Part shown: positions 24,364 to 36,012 of the stretch, in pieces
How positions within the stretch are numbered: the first letter of the stretch is position 1
Layout of the letters: every line of letters begins with the position of its first letter
Assembly: GCA_028554645.1 (NCBI GenBank)
Contig: JAQOOI010000078.1
Location: forward strand, 620,001-684,000
Direction of reading: 5' to 3'
DNA length: 64,000 bases
DNA from: Omphalotus guepiniiformis
Lineage: Eukaryota; Basidiomycota; Agaricomycetes; Agaricales; Omphalotaceae
Program-made: the position numbers and the translations under genes
Notes under the pieces: model-generated
Database searches by the model: none
Told to the model about the DNA's origin: nothing
What the model saw: only the letters and a program-made list of their open reading frames with translations

Positions 24364-25118
24364 ATGTCAAGCCTGGGGAGCAGATTGAAGTAGGCTTCTG
24401 ATTCTTTTTGTGGTGACCTCCGTATGATGAAAAGCTGAGTTCCAACTTGTGTAGAGGTGCATTTGAAGCTGTACAGGGTACGAATTCTAAGGAAGCGAAC
24501 AGAGACGAGAATTAACGCGGAGAACGAGATAGGTTTTGGAGACAACATACGTGGTACCATACTCGGAGCCCTCGACAGAAATACCGAGTCTGGTGCTAAA
24601 TATGACGAGATTGCACGGAAGGGACAATTAGCAACGAAAGAGGGCGTCGCCAAAATGATGGGTCGCCCTTCAACCGTAGAGTCGACCGCAGGCGAAACGC
24701 AAGCAGCTCCTACGGCTGACAGTGGCGACAAAACCACTGGTGCAGGTAACACGGGGCCGACTGGTGGCTACGATCAAAAGACCGCTGATACCAGTACGAG
24801 CGAACACGCCTCCAAACAAGATCCTTCTGCTTCCCGTACTGAAAGCGGAGGTATGGATGTGTCTTCTGACCCAATTTCTAAATCCACAGACGAACAAACA
24901 CCCTAACAGATAAGCAGAGCGCCAGCGTAACCTCGCTGGAATACCAGGACAGTCCGAAATCGTACCACGATGATGTCAAATCAGAAGAGACTCAGCAACC
25001 CTCCGGAGGTTTTCCGAAGGAACGTCGAGACGACGCCATCCCCAATGAGCGTGATGCGATCGACCAGCAGCCTCAGAATCCTCAGGGACACGGTGAAGCT
25101 AGTAGTGCACGCGGATAA
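24364..25118 (+). CDS. Small hydrophilic fungal protein with GDNIRGT motif
   Basis: Four exons: 24364-24389, 24455-24477, 24533-24850 and 24910-25118, joining to 192 codons (191 residues). The N-terminal ~60 residues (SLGSRLKGAFEAVQGFGDNI, then RGTILGALD and YDEIARKGQLATKEGVAKMMG) resemble short fungal proteins sharing a GENIRGT-like helix. The rest is disordered: Thr/Gly/Asp-rich, then Gln/Asp/Pro-rich. The long unspliced frame would stop at 24906, but an intron (24851-24909, GTATGG...TAACAG) adds an equally hydrophilic last exon. No signal peptide or membrane segment. Function unknown; the composition is hydrophilin/LEA-like, which is only inference. Two very small 5' exons (26 and 23 nt) are notable. 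Confidence 0.68.
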
Positions 25119-26180
25119 GCAAAAAGAAGCGGGTGTGAGCGAAATGTGAGCATACCTGGTGCTTGTTAGCTAGCGGCGCTAATGATATCATTTCTAGAAA
25201 GACTTTTAGTCGTCAATGTATCACCACGAAGAATAAATGTAACATACTATCCTATCCGACTCTGCTGTAATTGTTGACAGGGTAATATAAAGCCCATGTA
25301 ATTCACTTTCCGAGCTACGCAGTCTTCCGTTCTGTTCTTGAACCTGCTTCAAGTCAGGGAGGGGGTGGAATGTTTCCGAACGAATCGACTCCTCGTAACA
25401 ATCTTGACAGTCTAGGCACGAGGCTCCGCACACAAGATTGCGACTCCGAACCAATGGTTTCTGTAAGTATATTGATCGGGCGCCGCCAATGTTCGGGAGG
25501 GTTTTTCATGAAGTACCTCTGTATCAAGATGCCTACCACAATTGCATGATTATCCGTGAAACTGTGGAGGGCAAATTGACCGGTATTATCTGTTCAGCAA
25601 GTCTTCAGATATTTTGCGGGAATTTTTACTTTCAGATATTTTGCGGGAATGTCTAGTAAAAATAGAGTCCATGCGCGAAGCAGAACTAGCACATTTCGAG
25701 CGCGATAATGATAGAGGAAGGTTGAAGTTACAGAACGACCCGGTCACGGGATCTCGACGCGTCTTCCAGTAGCCAAGCATGGCAAAATAACACAACGCGG
25801 CTCTCGCATTAAGGTTCAAATAATACATCAGATAATATATTCTCGCTGTGAGTGAGCGAAACACACGAAGACACCGTGTAATGGGTGTGGGGAAATCATT
25901 CTAGATAGCCAGTAAGTAGATACCCTTCAAAGCTACATATTGAATACAACATTGTTTTTTATGTGCGGACTGAAAGACCTAGACTCTAATGAAGATGTAA
26001 TGAAGATGTAATGTAAATGTCTGAAAATAAAACTGAAAATGAAATAATTTAAGGAAAGTGTGCTGCATACTACAAAGGTATAAACGAAGAAAAAAAAGTA
26101 CTGCAAAGAAATGTACCCACAGCTAAGTGCAGGGGTGCAGGGGACGAAGGCAAAAATGGATGAAAAAAAAAGGCCTGAAC
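25119..26180. other. Intergenic between convergent genes
   Basis: About 1.06 kb between two convergent genes. It contains a direct repeat at 25604-25650 and an A-rich tract near 26080-26175. No gene recognised. Confidence 0.5.
25604..25650. repeat. Direct repeat, 2 x 20 bp
   Basis: TTCAGATATTTTGCGGGAAT occurs at 25604-25623 and again at 25631-25650, a period of 27 bp. The two copies are identical. Meaning unknown. Confidence 0.9.
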
Positions 26181-28529
26181 TCATCTGAGTTCACGCAAAG
26201 ACTCTATAACGTCCCGTAAATCCCGACGATTCCACTCTCCACTCCAACCTTGCGAGCTCTCACTTCTCTGTGTGGCAGGAGACCCAGGTCGTTCATCCAA
26301 TACCCCAGCACGCATCGAGCGTAACGGAAGAAGCGTATCAACAAACGGAGAATCAGGTCGCCCAAAAGAATCAAAACTCGTCTCAGGCGTGATAAGCCTT
26401 GATTTAAATCTGGGCGTATTAAACTGTTGGGAACGTCTAGATTGAAGACCTGGTATGTCGAGCTCATCCTCGGGAGATATGGATTTGTCTTCCTGACCTG
26501 ATGAAGAAGGCATAAACATCGATACAGGTCTAGAGGAGAAAACGATAGGGGATAAAATTTCGGATTGCGAGTCGGCGAAGGAATGAGGTGTAAGAGGAGC
26601 AAAGTCAGACGAAGTTGGAGGTGTACGAAGGATACTTTCGTCGTCGTCGAAAGTTTCGCGTTCTTCAGCAGTTTGACTATCCTCGTGAATACCAAGGTAA
26701 GATGCAGCGGAGGAAGTCTCTACATCGTCGCCGTCGCCGTTGGAAATATTTTCTTTAGGCGGCTTCGGAGACTCGGGTCGATCAGAGAATATCATTGGTG
26801 AAACAGGTGTAACAGCGCCATCTCGAGACTGGGAATCAAATTTGTTTTCGACCCAACAATCAGCGTTGTTATCATCGTACATGCTTCCACCGTCATCCCA
26901 CTGAGACCGATCATCCTGCTCAGGTTTACGGCTGGAATGCCCGTGAAACAACGACGATGACTCCCTTGGTAGCCGCATGAAAGACCCTAGACTGGACAGC
27001 GAAATACTTGCTCTCCGACGTGATTTGGATCTTCTTCGCTTGGGGAAGGCTGTGGAAGGATTAGCCGAGGAAGCATGTGTGTCGAATGAGCGATTGCCGC
27101 CAGTTGAAAAAAGCAGTGTTGTTGGCACCGGATCGCCGAGGGTCCGTTCGAGTTTGCTCCCCGTATTACGTCTACCACGAGAACTGGCTGGCGCTGATGG
27201 ATGTGAGTCAGAAGAGTGGACGAACACTGAGAGGGAGGTATTCGTAGTGGAATACGTAGAGCTTAGCTCTACAGTAGAGGTATGAGCTGAGGTATTAGGA
27301 ATGGGTGGGAGTGGCCTGTTGGAATCATGTTTCGACAGAGTAGAAGATGATGGATAATGTAATGTGGCATCTATCGGGAGTGTATTTGCTCTAGTATGGG
27401 TGAAAAGCATCGGGCTCGATGTAGACACCGGTGAATCTGATCCAGTGATGACCATGTTTGGCATGGATTTCTTCCTCCCCTTCCATTTCATTCTTATCAT
27501 CTGCATCTTTGGCTTGATACCTGAAGAAGACGAGGCTATAGTTGGTGGTCGAGGACGAGAACCTGCACCACCACGACCACTAACTCGAATGGTACCTGAC
27601 GGTCCAGCAGAAGGCCGTATTACAGGGTGATGGGCAGCGCTAGTTGAAGCTGACTGTGGTGGAAGAGAGGATCCGTCGTTTGAAATTGGTACGCGACGTT
27701 TTGAGCCAAAACCACCCCTTCCCACGACCCGTACACCTGTTTTTCTCTCTTCGGAGGTAGCAAGTACACTTGTCTGCGGGTGGACAGCATTGCGCACGGA
27801 AGGACCCGGTGGAGATGAAATCTGATCTCGGGGAGCCCGAGTATTGATGGGCGGCGTTTTGGCACGGCGAGGACGCGAACCCTGGCCCCCTCTGCCCACC
27901 ATGCGAACAGGTGTCTTCTTCGTCTGTCCTGGCACACTTGCTGATGCTGATGTGGAACCTTGTGACGAAGATGCATGTCGCTGCAACATTTCATCTGCGA
28001 TACGCGTTTTGAACAAAAAGTCGAACCAAACCATAAAAAGGCATAATGACGTACATGCTTCTGCATTCACTGTTACCCCACTGTCCTCGACCGGTGATTG
28101 CGAGTACATTCCTAAAGTCGACGTCGTACACAAGGCAGCAGCGGAACGTGAGCGCGCCCTTATGTAGAACCCTCCCTTTTGATCGTCCACCGGTGGAGAG
28201 AATACGCTCGAGCTACTCTCAGGAAATGAAACTTTCCTTGGTCGTGGAAAGTAAGTAGTGCTTGCACGCGAAGAGAAGTTGAATGACGCTACGGACGTCT
28301 GGGGCGAAGTCAGAGAAGTGACGGTTGGCTGAGATGTGAATAGTGAAGAGGTAGAATCGTTCCGAACGGTGTTGTGAGTTAATATCTTCCTAGCTTGCTG
28401 GGTGACTGATGCTGATGAAGGTCCCAACTCAGTTATCACGGTCGAACCTGCTGCATTGGTTGGAGTGCCAGCGATAAGACTTGTCACAGAGCGACCAGGC
28501 AAAGGATTGGAAGAAAGCGTGACGAGCAT
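26181..28529 (-). CDS. Ser/Pro-rich protein with three GRGGxGS repeats
   Basis: Two exons on the minus strand: 28055-28529 and 26181-27994, giving 763 codons (762 residues). The 60-bp intron is a multiple of three and has no stop, so the frame also reads through, but the intron-encoded stretch (CLFMVWFDFLF) is hydrophobic and out of place. Three spaced motifs are the main feature: VRMVGRGGQGSRPR, VRVVGRGGFGSKRR and IRVSGRGGAGSRPR, at about residues 188, 246 and 294. They resemble GRGGxGN-type fungal repeats or RGG boxes. The rest is low-complexity Ser/Thr/Pro, with basic patches (KRRRSKSRRR) and an acidic C-terminal third. No enzyme domain. The start is placed at MLVTLSSNPLPGRS; an in-frame GTG/TTG region upstream lacks an ATG context. 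Function unknown. Confidence 0.66.
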   Translation of the reverse strand: MLVTLSSNPLPGRSVTSLIAGTPTNAAGSTVITELGPSSASVTQQARKILTHNTVRNDSTSSLFTSQPTVTSLTSPQTSVASFNFSSRASTTYFPRPRKVSFPESSSSVFSPPVDDQKGGFYIRARSRSAAALCTTSTLGMYSQSPVEDSGVTVNAEACTSLCLFMVWFDFLFKTRIADEMLQRHASSSQGSTSASASVPGQTKKTPVRMVGRGGQGSRPRRAKTPPINTRAPRDQISSPPGPSVRNAVHPQTSVLATSEERKTGVRVVGRGGFGSKRRVPISNDGSSLPPQSASTSAAHHPVIRPSAGPSGTIRVSGRGGAGSRPRPPTIASSSSGIKPKMQMIRMKWKGRKKSMPNMVITGSDSPVSTSSPMLFTHTRANTLPIDATLHYPSSSTLSKHDSNRPLPPIPNTSAHTSTVELSSTYSTTNTSLSVFVHSSDSHPSAPASSRGRRNTGSKLERTLGDPVPTTLLFSTGGNRSFDTHASSANPSTAFPKRRRSKSRRRASISLSSLGSFMRLPRESSSLFHGHSSRKPEQDDRSQWDDGGSMYDDNNADCWVENKFDSQSRDGAVTPVSPMIFSDRPESPKPPKENISNGDGDDVETSSAASYLGIHEDSQTAEERETFDDDESILRTPPTSSDFAPLTPHSFADSQSEILSPIVFSSRPVSMFMPSSSGQEDKSISPEDELDIPGLQSRRSQQFNTPRFKSRLITPETSFDSFGRPDSPFVDTLLPLRSMRAGVLDERPGSPATQRSESSQGWSGEWNRRDLRDVIESLRELR

Positions 28530-29490
28530 GCTTCCGAGAAGCTTCCAGGCTCGGTGGGTAAAAAAGGTATGTTTAAGGAAAAGCAAATGAAGTTGGGATC
28601 TGAAGCAAGGAAGTTCCGAGACTTCTTCATGATATGTCCCTCTTATTGTTTGATGGAACAACATTGACCTGGACCATGATAAATCATAAAATCATCGTGT
28701 GCAAGCCAAGGCCCCCGCTATCTTTTCCTAGCCGTTGCAGGCCGTTGCCCGAGCTCTGCTCGTCTCTGATGTCCTTAACATCCGGTGCCTGGTTTCGTCG
28801 GTCGTTCAGCCTGAAAAGGTCTGGCAATCTGAAGTAAATCAAAACGGCTCACAAGGCTTTGTAGCACATGCTAGGCATCATGATGCGATGATCGACGTTT
28901 GAGTGAGAGAGATGAAGCGCCAAATTGGGCAACCTGCAAAGCTGCCGCTTTCACACGAACTCGAATGCTCATCAACACTCACCATGGCCAATGGTAACGC
29001 TTGCTTGTTTGTTCAATACATTCAGAAATCTCAAGTCTTTTCAGGTGCTTGAGGGATGCTCAGCAATGAGCATGTCATCATACCATTTGATATCAAACCA
29101 GTAAATATTTTCATGATACTTCCGACCGGCCACTTTCAATACTTATTACTTATTAATTGCCTGACCGCAGTCACGCATCAATAAGTATTTCTAGATATCC
29201 GTTCTAGATAGTATATACATCTGCAGGCGAAACTCATAAGTAGCTCGCAAGCCCAAGCCATTCATCGTTCCGAAGGTGAGCACGCGTACGCACGTATAGG
29301 ATCAGAATGAGATGGACAGTTAAACGCGCAGGTACTTGCCCGGCCATCGTTTGAATTCAGAGGATACTTACTGATGTCGATGTCAGCAAATGATGGAACC
29401 TCTTGCACACATCAGATTGAAAGTATGTGTCATCGATGGCCGATGGGTACTAATAACTCAACCGATAGGGATCCTTCGTGCACAAGGCTC
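28530..29490. other. Intergenic
   Basis: About 960 bp upstream of the Ser/Pro-rich gene and leading into the repeat unit at 29.5 kb. No gene recognised. Confidence 0.45.
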
Positions 29491-29499
29491 AAGCATTCA

Positions 29500-30370
29500 A
29501 GCTCCACACATATCCGAGCATATCCGTTAGTAAGTAGACGCTGTTTTATTGAAAGTCAGGAGAGTCAGCTTGCACTGTGCAGGAAAGGGCCGTCAAAGCT
29601 ATCCATACCTCTTACACACTCACAGTACTCGGTACTGAAGATGGAACGACGCTTCTCAATTTCGGACCACAGGAAACAACCCCACAAGGAATCAACGGGA
29701 CTGATGTGTATAAGGATCACTCAGTAGCACTCAGTGTGAGCTCGAAAAAGATCAGTCGTCGTTTATTGGCCAGGCCTATGGTGAACACAGATCTGAACAA
29801 TTGCAATAGAACAACCTGTTCATGCGGATTAACTGTATGTATGCATTTCGGTATCTTTTCTAGCAGCTGCAATCGCTGATAGAGTACAAACCAGCAAGTT
29901 GCAGATAAGTTCTGAGAATGATGGGAACAGTCACAAGAAATGGGAGACTTACACGATACTTACCAGACTGCAGAGTTCTGATTTCCTTGATACCCATGGG
30001 CCATTCGGACAATAGAAATCGTTTTTCGGATAGCAATCAAAGCCTCGTGAATACTTACTGTGACACTCGGGATTACCAGGAGGATCTGGTATCCGAGTGG
30101 CACTGCATTGGCATCGTGGTTTACATGAATGGTTTGCAGTTTCACCTCTACCTTCTATCTTGAGGTGAATGATGTATAGTTCCTGTATGCCAGCGATTGG
30201 TTCAGCCAACATCACAGCACATTCAAGGTTCAAGGATCCGCTCACGTACACGCAAGCTGAACGAACATGGTCCTGATGATGATTCTGAACGGCATCACCT
30301 TCCTCAGGCTTTGCTGCCCAATATATCCATGCTGTCACCTCTCCTTACCACGAAACTCTCCAAGTATGTC
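29500..30370. repeat. Diverged repeat unit, copy A (unidentified)
   Basis: Aligns by eye with 39545-39708 joined to 45789-46345, which is the same unit split by the gypsy element. Shared stretches include TCGGACCACAGGAAAC, GTGAGCTCGAA, GATGGTAACAGTCACAAGAA-like sequence and GTCCTGATGATGA. A plus-strand open segment (29577-29720) reads TLTVLGTEDGTTLLNFGPQ, but no protein family is recognised and both copies carry stops and indels, so I treat it as a decayed gene or element. The strand is uncertain: splice-like signals occur on both. Confidence 0.6.
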
Positions 30371-31195
30371 GGATCTTCAGATCCGACGAAACATTCAAAG
30401 GAGATACTTAATGCTTCCAGACCAACTCCCTCCGAGTCCGTCTTTCCAGTATCCACATCGACCATTGCCAACATAACTGTCTATTCCTACAGTATGGTTA
30501 GACCTTCAACAAATCTCCTAAAAAGTTATCCACATACTATAGACTGCTCTGTGAGCCACATATATCGATCATCAACCCGAGTATCAGCATGCACGATAGG
30601 AACATGATAATGCATCCGTGATGAAGCAGGTACGCACATATGTACAGCTTTCGAAACATGATCAACATGATCTGCCTTTCAGCTGCCTTCAACATGCACT
30701 GGTTTGTGCCGCCAGCTCGCGAATCGCCGCCCTTTGCCGCCCTCTTGAATTCCATTGAATTCCAGAAAGGAACGAAGAAAATGAATACATTGACCCGTAG
30801 GTAGGCAGGTAGTTTCGCACGTACGCAGCGCTTAGACCTGACTCTTCAGTTAGCCGCCGAATGACAGGGGCACCAGGTATCTTGCAGGTACCGTTTACTT
30901 CGGCTTTTGGGCCGTGTCTGGAATTGATGTTAAACCCGATTTGGCTTAAGCCTTAAACCCGATTTGGTTTAAGGCTTAAACCAAATCGGGAACTTAAAAC
31001 CAAATGTAGAATCATGACAATATGTATTACACGCATCCGGATAAGCTTGATTAGGCCCGATTAAGCCCGTTTAAGGTTGATCTGACCGTGATAACACCAA
31101 AAAGAGACCGTAAAACCGAAATCTTCACTACTGATTGATTATAGATAGTAGGAAACTTTGCATTTTGACCACTACCACCATCTTCAACAGCCATA
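30371..31195. other. Intergenic upstream of the CpG-poor exonuclease gene
   Basis: Non-coding. It contains a 33-bp palindrome (30958-30990) and the start of the CpG-poor composition around 31090. A short TGTCTGGAA at 30915-30923 has an inverted partner at 36325-36333 on the far side of the block. Confidence 0.5.
30958..30990. repeat. 33-bp perfect palindrome (16-bp arms)
   Basis: CCCGATTTGGTTTAAG, one G, then its exact reverse complement CTTAAACCAAATCGGG. A third, imperfect copy of the arm (AAACCCGATTTGGCTTAAG) precedes it at about 30932-30950. It would form a hairpin or cruciform; such structures are common at transposon ends. Confidence 0.9.
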
Positions 31196-34100
31196 ATGCC
31201 TGCTGGAAGGCCTTTAGGAGCTCAAAATCAAGCAGGACATAGTGCAGGAGGTGCAAGAGAAGGTGCTGGCAGACCAGGAAATGTGAATTCTCCTCACAGT
31301 AGCTCAAGTGGTAAGTAAAATTTGCAGATAATACAATTAGAAGCTAAAATTTTACTGTGTTTAGTTCAAAATCTTCGTCAGGGTATGCTACATGGCAGTC
31401 AACTGCCAGGACAAGCATCTGGAAATCAGAATAACATTGCTCCAATTTTCTGTAAGTGATTTTGTATCTTTTATAACATTCATATACTAACTGTCTGTTA
31501 CTAAAGTGAATCAAATAAGAATGCAAAGACAAAACTCCAATGACTCAGAGGCTCCAGGGAATGCATCCAGTAGAGTATTTGAATCAGAAAGCAATAATGG
31601 TATGTTTAGAAAAATAAAACTTACTGAAGCATTGTACTGACCTAATAACTATAGCTACAAGCTCTAGATCTGCTGAGAGACTGCATGCAAGATTCCCTTT
31701 TGAGTTTTTGAAAATTTATGGGGATACTTCTCAAGGCAGTGGATATGAGCCAATAGTAGATAGTGATGCTGTGCTAGGTGATGAGGAACCTATCACTCTA
31801 GAGAGTGAGGAGGAGAATAATCCTACTGGGATTGTTCACACCTATATAGGCCAAGTTAAGGACTCCATTGATGCTGCTCTTAAAGAGAAACATCAAGTTC
31901 CTTGCTATGCTGCACAGCAGTTCTTTGTTCAGCCTCCAACTCAATACTTTGCTCTGAGACAGGCTCATAAGAAGAATGAGCTCAATCCTACTTCTGGATA
32001 TCTTCCAGATATACTAGTTTGGCTCCCTACAGAGCTTTGGAGAAGGGCATAAGATACTTTGCTCAAATCCAAATTGTCAGTTTATACAAGGATAAAGCCA
32101 ATCCTATGTCTATCAAAGGATGGAATGACAAACCAATTGCAAGAAGGGTGGTTGGTCTAACAAGAAACTACTATATTCTCACCAACGTGTCTATTGTCGC
32201 AAGCGCAATAATGGACAAGGTTGTGGACAAACAATGAATTGTTATGATCCTAGAGTTCTTGCACAACTTAGCCCTGAGCTTGCTGCTGAATTTCCAGCAT
32301 TTCTCACTCATAGAAGTGGAATTGACAAGACTTTAATGGCACTTATCAGAGCTGGTATGGCCCATAGGATCAATGCTAATGTTTGGTCCAACTTGCTCAG
32401 AGAGCTACATGTTAGAGAGCATGATTTGAGGGAACTCAAGTATCTTCATGTCATCAATGCAGAGATCAAGCAAAATGAAGCAAGAAACCTCACAGGATGC
32501 TTCTATGAGCCTTTCTCTGCTTTTGATGACCGGCAGGGATATCATGGATTTTATCCTAGCCGCTGGTATATTAATGCAGTCTACACAGACTATTATACAG
32601 CAAATAAGGCCAGTGCTTGATCAATGCATGAGTGCATTGACTGGATATGTCTTGAAGTGGGATCATTCATTCAAGGTTCCAAAATACTTGATGAAATTAG
32701 GAGGAGAGCCAGCATTTCAAGCTCTATTCACTGTAGTGAATGAGTATGAACAAATTCGCTATCAGGCCTTTGTACCCACAAAAGCTCAGTCTCACTTGAG
32801 AGCAGGCTTAGAGGGCATTGTAAAGGCATTAAGGGACCATGGACTGGCAGAGGCCAGTTGCTGGATTCACAGATGTGCCAGGATCTGATATTGGTCTGTT
32901 CACTGAATGTTTTCCTTCTCTCAAGAAGGATGTTGTGTCTGTGCAGTTAGATGAATTTAGTGACTTGCCCAGATTGCATCTACCTTCAGGTGTATCCACC
33001 CATCTATGCTCTAGTGCAAATGAAATACAAAGTGCTTGCTATGCACTTCAGCATGCTCTGAAAGATGACAATGCCAAGATATATATTGGATTTGATATGG
33101 AGTGGGAGTTTACTACTGGACAAGGGGGTACTGGACCTCAGAAGACAGCACTGATCCAGCTTGCTTATATGAACTCTGTCCTATCTTCTCAAGGTGTACA
33201 CTCTCTAAAGCAGCTTCCAAGTGCACTAGTAAACAATCTTGAAAAGTTCACAAATCATCAAGATTGGTAGAAATATTGGGCCTGATTTAGCCAAGCTGGC
33301 TAGAGACTTCACAAACTTCATACCTAGCAAATCAGGGAACAAGTATATTGGAGTTATTGAGTTGGACAGCTGGCAGCTGAAAAGAATTTGGTTTCTAATG
33401 CAAATGCCTCACTAGCTAGTATCACTGCAGCTGCTTTACACCATAATCTATCTAAAGATATCCGTGCCTCAGATTGGAGTGCTGAGAGCTTGACAGATGA
33501 TCAGATTAATTATGCAGCTTTAGATGCATATGTTGGGATGAAGATTTGGGAAGTTCTGAAGGATAGTGAATCTTTTTGGCCAGCCACTATGCTCTATTAC
33601 AACTGTGGGGCAGGCAGTAAGCCTACATGTTTATAAGCAGGAGGTTTGCTCATGGGTTCATAGTGTCACAACCTCATCAGTTTGAGGTGTCAGAGGGTAT
33701 TAAGCTCAATGTATCAAGCACAAAAACAAGAGCAGTCATTCAGATAACAAAAGTACTAGCTCCAACCTGCCTTTTGACACTTCATAATAAAACCCTAGAG
33801 CAAGTGCAAGCTGGGAAGGGAGGTATTCCAGGCTGTAGTGAGCATCTCTGCTTTTGAGGACCAGAGCAGTAACAAGCCCACTCAGTGCAGAAGTCTCTGA
33901 GCCTAGAAGACATTTGGACCCAGAAGCTATGATAGTGGAAAAGCCACCAAACAATCTTGAGCAGAGTTCTATGGAGGTGATAGATCAGCATGAAGATGAA
34001 GATAGTGTCATTGATGATAATGAGGATGAGGATGATGAAGATGAAGAATTTTGCAAGCAGAGAAGGAAAAGTACACTCAAGGCAGTCTCCTCTCTCTAAG

Positions 34101-36012
34101 CCTCCTCCTACTAGGATTTTTGCTGATCTCTTCCATGAGATGGACAAAGTGGGACGTACAATATCTAGGCGCCATACTCTCCGTAAAGCATTCTCTAAAG
34201 CATTCAGTGAGACAATGCTCATACCAGATGCTGCTGATAAGCAGAAAGTTTTGATGGTCTAGAAATGAGAGGACTTACATGGAAGGAAGCCTTGGCTAAA
34301 ATTCTGAATGGGTGTGGACAAGATGTAGGCGCTATGTCCCAGAGAAAGACATCCTATACCGCAACCTGAAGGAGTTGTTTGATGCATGGGGACCAGTTAA
34401 ATGCTTAAAGACAGGGCAGGCACTTTTTAGCAATGAAAGCTGGAAGAAGGCTAATGGAGTACTCCATGACACAAAAATGGGGTGGCTATCAGATCCCAAT
34501 GACATTCCTCTCTATACAGTCAAAGGAACTGATAAATTTGGCCTAAGCTTGTACCATTGCATTAGAGGGTACCAATTCTGTTGAAAGGATCAGTTCACAA
34601 TCCTATACATCAAATATTTGGGTCTCTCAATGCATCTCCAGAATTGGCAGACTCTCTGATTGCTGATTGGAGACATAGACACACAATGTTGATGCTGAAG
34701 CAAAGCATAAACTCAATAGTCTCTACTCTGGTCACTATGATACTTGGATTGACTATGAAATCAAATTACTAAGAGATGACATACCTTGGTCCACTACACC
34801 TTTTTATCCTTCCTGGAGAGTAGTTCCAACCACTAGTCCATTGGATTTTGCCCCTACAGAAGAAAGATTTGGCATTGCAAAAATACCATCTCTGATTCAG
34901 CTTCAAGTCTTCCTTTCAATCTCATATGAAGGTTGACAGGTTACTTGGTACATACACTTCAAGACTGCTTCTGTCTAGATTGAGTGGGAGAAACAAAAAC
35001 CTATATGAATATCTAGCTGAAGCACAGGGCACTAGATTTGCAGTTACTCCTGTGCATACAGAAGGGGAGAAGAAATTGTTTCATGAAGCAGTGTCTGTGG
35101 GAGGAGAATGGTGCACATCATCCAACAAGCCTATAATTTGACCATATGGCTACTTGGTGGTCAGAAAAGGCAGATGGAAAGACAATATTCTATAAATTGC
35201 AAGAGCATCTATCATCTTATTGGACAAAATGGTCAGATCAGCAGCATGCAAGAAACTCAATGATTGCTAGTGCAGCACAGAGGAAGCCAAATGAGACTAG
35301 AATCAGGGGTCAAGATCATGTGTCAGTTGTACTACCTGCTGCTGCTCCAAGTAGATATCCAGCTACTATCAGTGTCAGTGAACAAAATGACTCAAATGGA
35401 ACAGACATGATGTGGTGGTGGACCAGGAGGCACTCAATGAGACTGTCTCATCTGCTCTCAACTCAAGTGAACAGCAGAGTACAGTCTTTCAACAACCTTA
35501 CAACTTAAATGTTCCTGAAGCCAACACTCTTCTGGGTCCTGGACAGGAAATCATGGCTAGTGCTCAAGAACAATTTCCTGCCATCTCAACTGCAGCTCTG
35601 AGAGTTGATTCACAGCAGTTAACCCATTCTTCTACATCTGCATTCAATGCACTCATAATAATACTGGACTCCAGCATTCAATCCATTTTTCCACATCTGC
35701 ATTTAATGCACTCAATAATTATACTGAACTCCAGCAAGTTCAGATGCAGCCTCAGACACCTGTTGCAACTTCTTTCTCTGCTTGGGACACCAATGTCTTC
35801 TTCAATTCAACAGCCACATGTCAACCCTATACAGCAATCCACTTCCTTTTCATCATTGCAGTCATCCTCCTATAATTTTGTGCCTTGGAGTCAGCAACAG
35901 CCTACTAGAGCTCAAAGACATTGCAAAGTGTGTCTTGAGCATGGAGAAGATGGAAACAAACTGTCCTGGCTCACAGAACAGAAAGAAATGCAAGTATTAT
36001 TTAAGTACTTAA
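31196..36012 (+). pseudogene. DUF6729 / 3'-5' exonuclease protein, frameshifted
   Basis: Start ATG at 31196 (MPAGRPLGAQNQAGHSAGG). Three canonical introns in the N-terminal part (about 31312-31362, 31452-31506 and 31599-31657) keep the frame. The DUF6729-like region (LPDILVWLP, GWNDKPIARRVVGL, CYDPRVLAQLSPELAAEFPA) leads into an RNase D/WRN-type exonuclease: YIGFDMEWEF and KTALIQLAY (motif I), KIGRNIGPDLAKL (motif II), YAALDAYVGMK (motif III). A C-terminal half (WTRCRRYVPEKDILYR, IPLYTVKGTDKFG, HCIRGTNSVEG-like) and a terminal Cys cluster (HCKVC, CPGSQNRKKCKYY) follow. I recall this architecture as a multi-copy agaric family. At least six single-base frame changes (near 32040, 32185, 32595, 32855, 33265 and 33362) break it. 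Composition is CpG-poor and AT-rich. Either a young pseudogene or indel errors in the sequence. Confidence 0.75.

Noticed and set aside
29949..30338. Cys-rich 129-residue minus-strand frame in repeat copy A
   Set aside because: The matching frame is not kept in copy B, so it is unlikely to be coding.
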